Positions 20,907 through 30,418 of a DNA stretch of 64,000 nt are shown piece after piece. The DNA is from Zygnema cylindricum (lineage: Eukaryota > Streptophyta > Zygnematophyceae > Zygnematales > Zygnemataceae): positions 82,985 to 146,984 of the forward strand of contig JBBHKE010000190.1 in NCBI GenBank assembly GCA_037447655.1, in the 5' to 3' direction. The translations under genes and the position numbers were made by a program. The notes beneath the pieces were generated by a model. The model searched no databases, was not told the origin of the DNA, and saw nothing but the letters and a program-made list of their open reading frames with translations. Numbering within the stretch: the stretch's first letter is position 1; the number at the start of each line of letters is the position of its first letter.

Positions 20907-21931
20907 TGAAACTCTGAGACCTCCATAAGTCCTCAGAGTGGACAGCTTCCAAGAAGCCTATAGGATAACCCTGACCCCTTTGTGTTTTAGCAAAGACAAC
21001 TGCCACCCTGGCAGACAATACCTCTGACCACCTTCACCCCTATAAAGGCAAGACTCCCTTGAGTCGATAGCAAAAAGAATCTCTGCATTTGTTCCCCTGA
21101 GCAAGAAGTTATGGAGGGTCAAAGTTGACCTTTTGTACAGAAGCTCTCTGGGAGAGAGGGTCCTATCTTCTAATTTTTCTAAGTCGTATCTCTCTCACAG
21201 ACTCTATCTCCTGATGTACGGAGCGAATCAAATTACAGTTCCATACACAAAAGTACACCTACCGGTGTACTTTCTGTACGGACACTATACGACATGGCAT
21301 AAATGTCGACACGTGGTATGTCCGGATTCACTCCCTTAATCCTCGGAGATGCCGCGATCCAATGTCGTTCCGCCACGTGTCATTCGATGTGCCGATGACC
21401 ATAAACCGCCGAAATCCTCTTCCGCGATCTCGGCGTTAATTTCGGCCGTATGATTAAGTTCACATTTAATCGTAGCCGCAATAAATACATGCGCGGTATT
21501 GGTTTCTTATCCGTACCGTAATCCGTACTTTTACATTACTGGATCTATGTCTTCTGTAAACAGTTTCAATTAAATGAACTATCCTACGTATAAATGTTTA
21601 ATTAAGTATCAATCCATATAATACGTAACACTAGTTAAAGACTTAACGGCTAAGGCTACCGGATACCGGCTGCCTGCCATCCGGTAGGTACCAGGATCAA
21701 ATTTTGTGACCAGCACATATCCTTTTAGTAAAAAAACCCCTAACTAATATATATTTCTTGTAAACCTCTGGATAGCCTAGGTAGCCCTGGCTCTAGCTCC
21801 CTCTCCAATTTCTCAGTGACTGCGACAAGTTTGAGAGTTGGAGAGAGAAGTTAGAGGTAGACTACCTTGGCTTCTTTCTATATTTCTATTTAGACCTAGA
21901 AAATACTTTAAATGGACCATTAATTTCTACA
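20907..21931 (-). repeat. 3' LTR of copia F
   Basis: A 1025-bp LTR with TG...CA ends on the minus strand. It contains the TTTTCTAGGTCT motif near its start, the antisense tRNA-like module, and the terminal start-codon hairpin (20911-20939), intact in this copy. The inverted repeat CTAGAAAATA (21896-21905) and TATTTTCTAG (21939-21948) brackets the junction with the polypurine tract. Confidence 0.88.
21636..21726 (+). other. tRNA-like Pol III-type module in LTR F (3' copy)
   Basis: Plus strand, antisense to the element. The D-arm-like sequence TTAACGGCTAAGGC serves as an A-box. GGATCAAAT at about 21692 forms the B-box/T-arm and is followed by TTTT at 21723-21726. The acceptor stem does not pair, so this is not a functional tRNA. 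The T-arm is better preserved in the 5' LTR copy at 31147. Confidence 0.65.
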
Positions 21932-21980
21932 CTCCCCTTATTTTCTAGTCAATCTTTAATTTCACACCACACTTCTCCTA

Positions 21981-22283
21981 TCACAAAAATAGCTTAGGGG
22001 AAGGCACAAGTTTGGTCATCATATCTGCTACCATCTCACTATCTGGTCGGTACTCTAAACTGATTATTTTGTTTTCTACTTTCTCTCTAACAAAGCTGAG
22101 TCTGATGTCCATGTGTTTGGCTTTAAAATGATGTGTAGGATTGGCAAAAATAGCGATTGCTGCTAGATTATCACAAAAAAAAAATTGCAAACCACTCTTA
22201 AGGTGACCTTGCTCACCAAGCAAAGACATGACCCACATCAATTCTTTTACAGCAGAGCAAGAGGCCATATATTCCGCCTCCAT
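21981..22283 (-). pseudogene. Copia F RNase H, C-terminal part
   Basis: The frame begins MEAEYMASCSAVKELMWV, with the catalytic Glu region. It continues FFCDNLAAIAI with a catalytic Asp and FKAKHMDIRL, and ends in the VADMMTKL motif typical of copia RNase H. It would degrade the RNA template during reverse transcription. It is separated from the RT frame by a stop or frameshift near 22300. Confidence 0.85.
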
Positions 22284-22319
22284 GGTGGACGGAGCAATAA
22301 CTTTTTGCTGTTTGCTACT

Positions 22320-23310
22320 TCAACAGGAAGCCCTATCACCCTCATATAATACATATCCAGAAGTGCATCTCCTCATCGGAGCATCACTATAACTGGCATC
22401 ACTCCAAGTAGTGATGTAAGTATTCTCCCCACCCAAATGCAACCATAGATCCCTAGTTCCTATCAAATATCTAAGGACTCTCTTAGCTGGCTTCTTATCC
22501 ATCTTAGTAAGAGCATTTAGACTTCTACTCAACACTCCTACAGCTGCAGCTAAATCCGACCGGGTACAATTCATAAAATAGATAAGACTTCCCACTACTT
22601 GCCTGTAAGGAATAGTCTGCATGAACTTCTGTTCTTCAAGAGATACTTCCTCGTCTAAGACTATGACTCCTTCTTCCTCACTCCCCTCACTTCCCTTCTT
22701 CAACTCCATTGGAGTTGTACAGCTATTAGCTTTATCCATTTGAAAATTTTCAAGCATGTTCCCTATTCTTTCCTTTTGAGTCAATCTTATAATCTTTCTT
22801 TTTCGGTCTCTCTCTACTTGAATTCCCAAAATATATTTTGCTTCCCACATATCCTTCATTTCAAATCTCCCCTTAAGATCGGTTTTCAGTTTATTAATTT
22901 TTTCCATTGATTTACTTAAAACAAGCAAATCATCAACATAAATTGCAATAAATATAAAACCTTCCCCATCTTCGAAAACATAGATTGAGTGATCTGAGCT
23001 GATCCAAATATATCCCAGACCGGTAAGAAACTCATCAAGCTTCTTATTCCAATGTCGAGGCGCCTGTTTCAAACCATAAAGAGATTTAATCAGCCGGCAT
23101 ACCTTACTCTCCTCTCCATCCTCCACAAACCCTACGGGTTGTCGCATAAAGATCTCCTATTCCAATTCTCCATGCAAAAAGGTTGTCTTGATGTCCACCT
23201 TCTACTGCTGCCAGGCTGAGAAGTATGCGGACGGAGGGAAATCTGACCACCGGGGCAAAGGTTTCCTCGTAGTCAATTCCCTCCTTTTGTGTAAATCCCT
23301 TTCCCACTAA
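22320..23310 (-). pseudogene. Copia F reverse transcriptase (RVT_2)
   Basis: Two overlapping frames (23307-23104 and 23147-22320) give the N-terminal [19 protein letters not shown] block, then CRLIKSLYGLKQAPRHWNKK, and the catalytic FIAIYVDDLLVLSKS with YVDD intact. The connection and early RNase H follow (TTWSDASY...CTSGYVLY). A frameshift at about 23104-23147 breaks continuity. Belongs to the copia-type RVT_2 family. Confidence 0.88.
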
Positions 23311-23616
23311 TCAGGCCTTGTAGCGCTTGATTGTGTTATATGGGTTCAGTTTTAATTTGAAAACCCGCTTACAACCGATTGGTTTTCGGTTAGGTGGACA
23401 ATCCACCAGCTCCCAAGTATCGGCTGCCATAATTGAGGCCATCTCCTCATTGATGGCTGTCTTCCACCGGTTTCATTCTGGACAAGTCATCGCCTCTCCA
23501 TAAGTTTGAGGTTCATCTTGATGAGATAGTTTAGTTACCTTGTTATTAACCTGTTTTTCTTGCAGTCTTTTGCTACTTCTCCTCCCCCCCTCAAAATCTG
23601 GGGCATGAATAGATGG

Positions 23617-24615
23617 TTATCCTGGATTCTTTCGCACAAACTCGGCTTCTCCCCTATCCCTTGATTCCGAATCAATTTCTACCACGTCTTCCGCTTCGGG
23701 TAGAGTTGTCACTAGAGTTTCCACAGCCGAGTCCTTTTTAGTCTGATTTGTACCTGCAAGAATGTCATCTTCTCTAAAACGTGGATAGTTAGGAAGCTCA
23801 AAGTCATCGGAATTTTCTGACTCAAATCTGATTTTAACTGACTTTGTATACTTGAAGGGATCCACAGACTTTCCTTCATCAATAACTACTAGATGCTTTA
23901 CTAAGATTATATCTTCCCTTTTTAGATCATAAACTCTATATCCTTTAACATCCTCATAATATCCTAATAAGTATCCCGGTTTTCCTTTAGGATCTAGCTT
24001 CCAATTCGAGCGATCAGTATCTAGACTGAATACTTGACTTGTGAAAACCTTTAAGTGAGATATGTCTGGTTTCCGACTTGTCCATCTCTCATAAGGTGTT
24101 TGATCTTTTATAGCTGAAGTAAGAACTCTATTTTTGAGGTAATTAGCACAGTTCATTGCTTCTGCCCAAAACCTTTTTCCTATCTTTTTATATGACAACA
24201 TACTTCTAGCACTATCACTTAGTGTTCTATTTAACCTTTCAGCTACCCCATTCTGTCCCGAGTTTCTTGGAATTGTCTTTTGGTGTTGGACCCCATCTTC
24301 CCTCAAAAAATCCTCAAATTTGGTAGAAGTATACTCTCCACCATTGTCAATCCGTATTCTCTTGATTGGAGTTTCATAGATTTTTTCGCTCCATGCTTTA
24401 TATTGTCTAAAACAATCCTGAGCTTCGGACTTGTTTTTCAAAAAATACACTCGGGAATACCGAGACCAATCATCAGTGATAGTCATCATAAATCTCTTCC
24501 CCCCCGGTGAGGGCACTTTAGCCGCTCCCCAAATATCTGTGTGTACTAGATCTAGAAATTTATCTCCCTTATAGGTGGCTGTTTTAGGAAAGGGTAATCT
24601 GTGTGTTTTACCTAG
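23617..24615 (-). pseudogene. Copia F integrase core and C-terminal region, interrupted by element A
   Basis: The frame 24516-23617 has ITDDWSRYSRVYFLKNKSEA, the second catalytic Asp in IDNGGEYTS, and the catalytic Glu in NGVAERLNRTLSDSARS. The first catalytic Asp (HTDIWG) lies just upstream near 24545. Downstream comes the CP-like region DPKGKPGYLLGYYEDVKGY. The N-terminal HHCC part is on the far side of element A (28773 onward), so the insertion cuts between CSGCA and GKTHR. Confidence 0.85.
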
Positions 24616-24814
24616 AGCACTGTTGAAATTTATGTATTTTCTAGGTCTGTATTGGAAAAATAAATAGAGTGTTGAAAAGAGATGACTAATAGTTCACTTC
24701 TATATTTCAGTTAGAATGTAAAGAGAGAGAAAGAGAGGACCAAAGGCACGCCATGGTTGCCGCATCATTTAGAAGGAGATAGAATGAATTAGAAAGTATT
24801 TTACTAGTTTTAGC

Positions 24815-24895
24815 AAAATACTGCCGCCGGCCGGATTTGAACCGGGGTCTGTAGGCAACTAAATAGACCAACGCCTTATCCATTAAGTTTCTATC
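24815..24895 (-). other. tRNA-like Pol III-type module in LTR A (5' copy)
   Basis: Minus strand, antisense to the element. The A-box-like TTAATGGATAAGGC (24886-24873) resembles the D arm of plant tRNA-Arg. The B-box GGTTCAAATCC is at 24843-24833, T-arm pairs CCGG/CCGG are kept, and TTTT follows at 24818-24815. The anticodon arm is abnormal and the acceptor stem does not pair. Confidence 0.7.
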
Positions 24896-25372
24896 GAAAC
24901 AATTCACGTAAGTCGTTTTACGCACATTTACCTATTGATTCAAAGGACTAATTCGCAGCAGACTAACGAAAACGCGCATTAATCAATTGATGCATGAAAG
25001 CGAATCGAAGCAGTATAAATACAATTGATCGGACAACCACCATTACAGCCGCCACCCACAATAAGCTTTCGGCGGCCTTTGGGGATAGCGTCACGCGGTG
25101 CCACGTGGCGCCACATTATTTGACACCGGAGAAGATGGGAGGAGGAACCATGGCTCCCGATTTGGCACATGTCACCTTGTAGACCATGTCGTACAATGGC
25201 CGTACAATAAGTACATCGCCCATCGTACCTTCTTGTACTATATAGTGTTCCTATTGGACTAGGGTTTAGTAGTAGGTAGTCATGAGTAGGCAAACTAAGA
25301 CTTAGTGATATTTCGGTTCTCTCTAAGAGAGCTTGTAACTATAAAGGTCATCTTTGACCAACCATAACTTAA

Positions 25373-25476
25373 TGCTCGGGTGAGCAAATTCAGTGATTCT
25401 CTTTGCTGCCGACTCAGGGGAGTCTAGGCTACACAAGGGTGTAGTCGGTCAGAGTCTTTTCGTGCCAGGGTGGCAC
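25373..25476 (+). promoter_or_regulatory. Series of hairpins, mostly AGGG-type loops, in LTR A
   Basis: Four perfect short inverted repeats lie within 104 bp: TGCTC-GGGT-GAGCA, GACTC-AGGG-GAGTC, CTACAC-AAGG-GTGTAG and GTGCC-AGGGT-GGCAC. The same series with paired substitutions occurs in LTRs B, C, D and F, arguing for an RNA structure in the leader. A packaging or dimerisation signal is my inference. Confidence 0.7.
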
Positions 25477-25685
25477 TTATTCAGTGGGAAAGTCAAAGTG
25501 GGGAATATTGTCCAAAACACATATTCAAACTTTGCATTCTGTGGTGGAACTGAGCACACGGAAGGTCTTCTCTTCACAGAGGTGAAGGTGTATTAAGGTT
25601 CTAATTGTCAAGGGATCATTCATTTGGGTTTATATCAACTTGGAGTCGGCACTATCTAGATTAGCTTCTTTTGGATCTACGAGTC

Positions 25686-25707
25686 CTATGGGCAATGGAG
25701 CCCATAG
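25686..25707 (+). promoter_or_regulatory. Start-codon hairpin at the end of 5' LTR A
   Basis: Arms CTATGGGC and GCCCATAG pair perfectly around loop AATGGA, which contains the gag ATG (25695-25697). In the 3' LTR copy the stem extends to 12 bp. Confidence 0.75.
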
Positions 25708-27631
25708 AATTTTAGGTTATGGGCCCACCATCTAGGGTGCCTATGTTTGATGGAACAGACTTCACTTATTGGGAGTTTATTATAGAGGGATTGCTTTTCG
25801 AGAAGCACTTATGGGGAATTGTTTCGGGACAAGTGAGATGTCCGCCACCTGACTTTGGAGGAGGTTATTATGGAACCGGAGTTTAGATGAATCAAAAGGT
25901 GAAGGGAAAAACCATTCCGTGGATGGGGAAATAGGGGAGAAGGATAAAGGGACACTTATGGTGAGGGGAGCAATGCTCTACGTCTCATCTTCACTTAGAG
26001 GGGTTACAATTAAAACTGAAGAAAATGATGGTAAAATTTGGGAGTATAAAATCACTATAGCAAAACATCTTGTACTTAGATATGTGTCTCAGTCCATAGC
26101 TATCACTCTTTTAAGTCTTACCAAGTCTTCAGAAATATGGGAAACTCTAAGGCAGATTTATAAGAGTGAGACTATTCAGAGGCAACAGTTAGTAAAACAG
26201 GAAATAGAGGCCTATGTTTATAAAGGCGGTAGCATGATAGAGTTTTGCAATGATATTGTTGCGTTATATGTTGAGCTAGCTAGTGCGGGATATGTAGAAT
26301 ATGAGGAGAGTAAGATTAATACACTACTCATGAAACTCCGAGATGAGTACGAAAATATCATTTATCGTATGCAGGCAATGGATGGCTCCTCATGGACTTG
26401 GAGGTTTACCATGGGGATAATTCTTGTGAGGGAAAGCACTTTGGAGCTTCGTAGGGGAAGTGAGAGGGTAACTGCCTTTACAGCTGGTGGTGATTGGCGG
26501 AAGCGTGATGAGAGGAACGGTGGTGACGAGCGGAAGCTTGATGAGAGGAAGAAAGACGAAGGTAAACCTTATCGAAACTTTGGTGGAAAGAGAGGGAGAG
26601 GAAAAGTAAGGGGAGCTTTGGAAAAGGGTGTTTGCTTCTTTTGTAGAGAACCGGGTCACTATATGGAGGAGTGTCCTTGTTTGGAAGAACTTAGAAGTTG
26701 GAATATGAAAGAGGAGGAAGAAGGGGAAGAGGATGAAGAGGATGAAGAAATATTGGAGCTTCTTCACATCGGTAGAATGGAGAAGAGAGAGAAGTACACA
26801 GAAATTACACGAAAGCAACGATGTGCTTTTGGAGGTATAAGGGAAGTAATAGGAAGGGAGGTACTTGAGGGAGTTAGAAATGATGAGGATGTGAAAGAGT
26901 GTAAAACGTATGACTTAGAAATGAGAAAGTCAAATCTAGGATACATAAATGAAAAAGGGAAAAATAAAAATAATGAGGATAATTTTATAAATATTTTGGA
27001 AACAGAAAACTGGTTGGAAAGGGAGACTTCAACGAATTTTGAGGAAAGGGGAGAAGTAAAACTAGAGGGGGTTTTAAAGGATAGGGGAGAAATGAAATAT
27101 TTAATGAAAAGTTTAGGGGAGGAGAAATACTTTTTGGGAATCATTATTGAAAGTGATAGTGGAAAGTACTCCATGGGAGAGAGTGAGGAAAGTTCAGAAA
27201 ATGGGGTGAGTATCATGGATAAAAATATGAGCTCGGAAGATGTAGATTTTATGAGGAACTTATTGGGGACTCTTGATATAACGATAAATATGGGGGTTAA
27301 TGGTTTTCACATCACTAATGGGAGTGATAGCATTTATGAAGGTGTGCTTGTAAAAGGGTTAGCATCTGGGTGTTTGTCGTTGATTGGGGATGGGGCTGGT
27401 TTTTTGAATTGCAAGAGGGAAATCGGATTCTGTGTGGATGGAAAAGAGATGAGTGAGATAAAATCTTTTCTCGGATTTATGAAAAATGGCATGCAAAATA
27501 AAATTTGTGATGTAATTATTATTTGGGTTCATCGAATACACTTCTTTAAATACAAGGGTATTCACTTAGAGTTTTATGAGGAGAAAAGAAAGAAGAAAAG
27601 GGAAAATGAAGAAAAAAAAGTTTGTGTTTAG
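25695..27631 (+). pseudogene. Element A Gag fused to a decayed RT/RNase H remnant
   Basis: Translation from the ATG in the LTR loop (25695) starts MEPIEF, then meets TAG at 25713-25715, created by the LTR CA-to-TA change. A frameshift follows at about 25880. The long frame 25919-27631 (570 codons) is open. It contains UBN2-type gag sequence, the CCHC knuckle CFFCREPGHYMEEC, and acidic segments. The C-terminal half aligns with the copia RT thumb (LGEEKYFLGI versus LGEAKYILGI) and RNase H (GLASGC...IGDGAGF) but lacks catalytic residues. Element D carries an intact relative, so the fusion is a family trait rather than decay of this copy. Confidence 0.8.
25715..25729 (+). other. Primer-binding site of element A (initiator tRNA anticodon arm)
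   Basis: GGTTATGGGCCCACC directly follows the LTR. It is the exact complement of GGTGGGCCCATAACC, the anticodon stem-loop of plant initiator tRNA-Met as I know it. This is the half-tRNA priming mode of Drosophila copia and yeast Ty5, not the usual 3'-end (TGGTATCAGAGC-type) site of plant copia elements. Confidence 0.85.
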
Positions 27632-27653
27632 TGGGAGTTGAAAAGAAATTAGA

Positions 27654-27694
27654 CTAGAAAATAAGGGGAGTGTTGAAATTTATGTATTTTCTAG
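27654..27694 (+). promoter_or_regulatory. Inverted repeat bracketing the polypurine tract/3' LTR junction, element A
   Basis: CTAGAAAATA (27654-27663) and TATTTTCTAG (27685-27694) are exact complements. The AGGGGAG tract and the LTR start (27671) lie in the loop. The same arrangement occurs at 56471-56511 (D), 40665-40715 (B), 53954-54005 (C) and 21896-21948 (F). Confidence 0.75.
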
Positions 27695-28767
27695 GTCTGT
27701 ATTAGAAAAATAAATAGAGTGTTGAAAAGAGGTGACTAATAGTTCACTTCTATATTTTAGTTAGAATGTAAAGAGAGAGAAAGAGAGGACCAAAGGCACG
27801 CCATAGTTGCCGCATCATTTAGAAGGAGGCAGAATGAATTAGAAAGTATTTTACTAGTTTTAGCAAAATACTGCCGCCGGCCGGATTTGAACCGAGGTCT
27901 GTAGGAAACTAAATAGACCAACGCCTTATCCATTAAGTTACTATCGAAACTATACACGTGAGACATTTTACGCATATTTACCTATTGATTCAAAGGACTA
28001 ATTCGCAGCAGACTAACGAAAACACGCATTAATCAATTGATGCATGGAAGCGAATCGAAGCCGTATAAATACAATTGATCGGACAACCACCATTACAGCC
28101 GCCACCCACAATAAGCTTTCGGCGGCCTTTGGGGATAGCGTCACGCGGTGCCAGGTGGCGCCACATTATTTGACACCGGAGAAGATGGGAGGAGGAACCA
28201 TGGCTCCCGATTTGGCACATGTCACCTTGTAGACCATGTCGTACAATGGCCGTACAATAAGTACATCGCCCATCGTACCTTCTTGTACTATATAGTGTTC
28301 CTATTGGACTAGGGTTTAGTAGTAGGTAGTCATGAGTAGGCAGACTAAGACTTAGTGATATTTCGGTAACTCTCTCTAAGAGAGCTTGTAACTATAAAGG
28401 TCATCTTTGACCAGCCATAACTTAATGCTCGGGTGAGCAAATTCAGTGATTCTCTTTGCTGCCGACTCAGGGGAGTCTAGGCTACACAAGGGTGTAGTCG
28501 GTCAGAGTCTTTTCGTGCCAGGGTGGCACTTATTCAGTGGGAAAGTCAAAGTGGGGAATATTGTCCAAAACACATATTCAAACTTTGCATTCTGTGGTGG
28601 AACTGAGCACACGGAAGGTCTTCTCTTCATAGGGGTGAAGGTGTATTAGGGTTCTAACTATCAAGGGATCATTCATTTGGGTTTATATCAACTTGGAGTC
28701 GGCACTACCTAGATTAGCTTCTTTTGGATATGCGAATTCTATGGGCAATGGAGCCCATAGAATTTCA
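27671..28767 (+). repeat. 3' LTR of element A
   Basis: 1097 bp with intact TG...CA ends. It matches the 5' LTR with scattered substitutions. The tRNA-like module is at 27872-27945 (minus), with the A-box at 27936-27923. The start-codon hairpin near 28738-28765 has a 12-bp perfect stem. Confidence 0.9.
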
Positions 28768-28772
28768 AGCAC

Positions 28773-30418
28773 ATCCACTACAATCACTTATATTATCATT
28801 CTCACTGAACTTAATCCCTTCCAACACTCCCATTTTTTTCATCGATCTTAACTTGTCTAGATTCACATGCCCAAGCCTCTTATGCCACATCATAATATCA
28901 TGAACACCAGCATAATAAAGTTTCTTCTTTTCATTACTTAAAACCAGCCTTAACATCCCATGGCTACCTTTCTCAGCAATGAAATAGACATCCTCCTCAA
29001 AACTAGCAGTAAAGACTCCTTCCCTAGTGCTAGTAAAAATACCCTTATCATCTAATACGGATGTAGAGATGAGGTTTTTGTTTAGCTCCGTAATAAACAA
29101 TACATCGAAGAATGTTATTATGGATGTCTTTCCTTCTACTAACACTTTCAGATCTACCGATCCTACAAGAGTAGTGGTGACTATCATCCCATCCCCGTAC
29201 TCTATCTCTACGGTGGGAATCTTTCTTATCTTATTGAACAGGTGCCTATCCTTACACATGTGCATGGAGGCACCTGAATCTACAATCCAGCCTGCTTCAC
29301 CTTTAAATCCCTCGTAACCACAATTCTGCCTTCGTGGAATTTCGACCTCGTTTTTTGCCTCCAACTCCTCATCTAAAACGAGCTCATCGTCCTCGCCCTC
29401 GGATTCCGCCTCATGTACCTGTGTCACAAGTGCTTTTTTCTTTCCTTTTCGAGTACCACCGGTCTGCCCCTCCTTTAACCGAAGCTCGGTTAGTTTAGTG
29501 CACTCGGCCATATAGTGCCTAGGTTTCTTACAAAAATGATATAAACATTTGGGAGCCCTTGGTCCGAACTCGTCGGTCTGATTTTTCTGCTCCCTCCCCC
29601 CATAGTTTCCGACCGATTTCCGCAAATCCTTGTTCCTCCAATCGGTCGCAGTTGCCAAGGCCTGGCCACTCTTTCCTCCCCTTCGGATCTCAATCGTATT
29701 CTCCCGAACGAGAATCATCCCTACCACTGAGTTCCATATCCACCTTGAGTCCGGCAAGTCCTGCACATAGTTGACTATGTTCTCAAACTCATCGGGTAAT
29801 TTCATCAGTAAACAGTTAACCTTTTCTTTTTCACTAAAATCTTTTCCCGCACTCTCTAGCTCCATGAATAGTGTAGCAAGTTCATTGCAAAAATCCAACA
29901 TTTTCCCCCCTTTGTATACATACTCCTTAACTTTCAGATCTGCCGACTGTTGTTGCTGAATCGTACCACTTCGGTACATCTCTATGAGAGCCATCCTAAG
30001 ATCGGATGCCCTTTCTTCCTGCAAATGAAGACATGCAAGTCCTTGAGTGACATGGCGTAGGATGAAGTGCGTTGCCGCCATATTGTTGAAGTCCCTGGTT
30101 TCAGTATCATTCTCCTCGTTCCTCGGAATAGGTGACATGAATGCCGAACCAGTTGCTATTGGTGTGGTCGTCTCCTTCTCCTTTCCTTTGTCCACCACCT
30201 CTCCTTCCTTTGTTTCCTCCGTTGAAGGTGGATCCTCTTTCCTGGTGAATCTGCTTCCTCCAAACCCTGGAGGGATTCCAAGACTTGATGGACGCCCCAA
30301 CCGTCCACTCACTATCCCCTAAAACCTTTTTTTGCATAGAGCTCCTATCATCATACTTTCCTAGTATATGAAGCCAGTTACATTAAAGATTGCTACCCTA
30401 TAGGGTGAACTAATAACC
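28773..30418 (-). pseudogene. Copia F gag, protease and integrase N-terminus
   Basis: The frame 30312-28765 (about 515 codons) carries UBN2-like gag sequence (FILRHVTQGLACLHL, EYVYKGGKMLDFCNELA). Next come a zinc knuckle with its first Cys changed (YHFCKKPRHYMAEC), the aspartic protease motif WIVDSGASMHMC with the catalytic D-S-G intact, and the integrase HHCC start (MWHKRLGHVNLDKL and CSGC). Element A follows immediately. Gag should begin in the 5' LTR, but the segment from there to 30312 is disrupted. One polyprotein is expected, as in copia. Confidence 0.85.

Larger units (their letters stand above)
24621..25714 (+). repeat. 5' LTR of element A
   Basis: 1094 bp, starting TGTTGAAATT. It contains the antisense tRNA-like module (24822-24895) and a TATAAATAC box near 25014. 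A hairpin series follows: GGTCA/TGACC around 25347-25360, TGCTC/GAGCA 25373-25386, GACTC/GAGTC 25411-25424, CTACAC/GTGTAG 25429-25444 and GTGCC/GGCAC 25462-25476. Last is the start-codon hairpin 25686-25707. The final CA is mutated to TA. Confidence 0.9.
24621..28767 (+). mobile_element. Gag-only LTR retrotransposon A (TR-GAG-like)
   Basis: LTRs 24621-25714 and 27671-28767 enclose a primer-binding site (25715-25729), one long gag-type coding region and a polypurine tract (AAAATAAGGGGAG, to 27670). No protease, integrase or RT catalytic domain is encoded. It matches the class called terminal-repeat retrotransposons with GAG. Its LTR features match those of the autonomous copia elements here, so it could be mobilised by them. 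The AGCAC duplication is perfect. LTR copies differ at several positions, so it is older than element D. Confidence 0.88.
24616..28772 (+). other. Target-site duplication AGCAC flanking element A
   Basis: AGCAC at 24616-24620 and 28768-28772 flanks element A exactly, inside the copia F integrase coding sequence. This proves A inserted after F. Confidence 0.9.

Noticed and set aside
26390-27216. Minus-strand Ser/Phe/Pro-rich frames
   Set aside because: Shadows of the purine-rich gag coding strand of element A.
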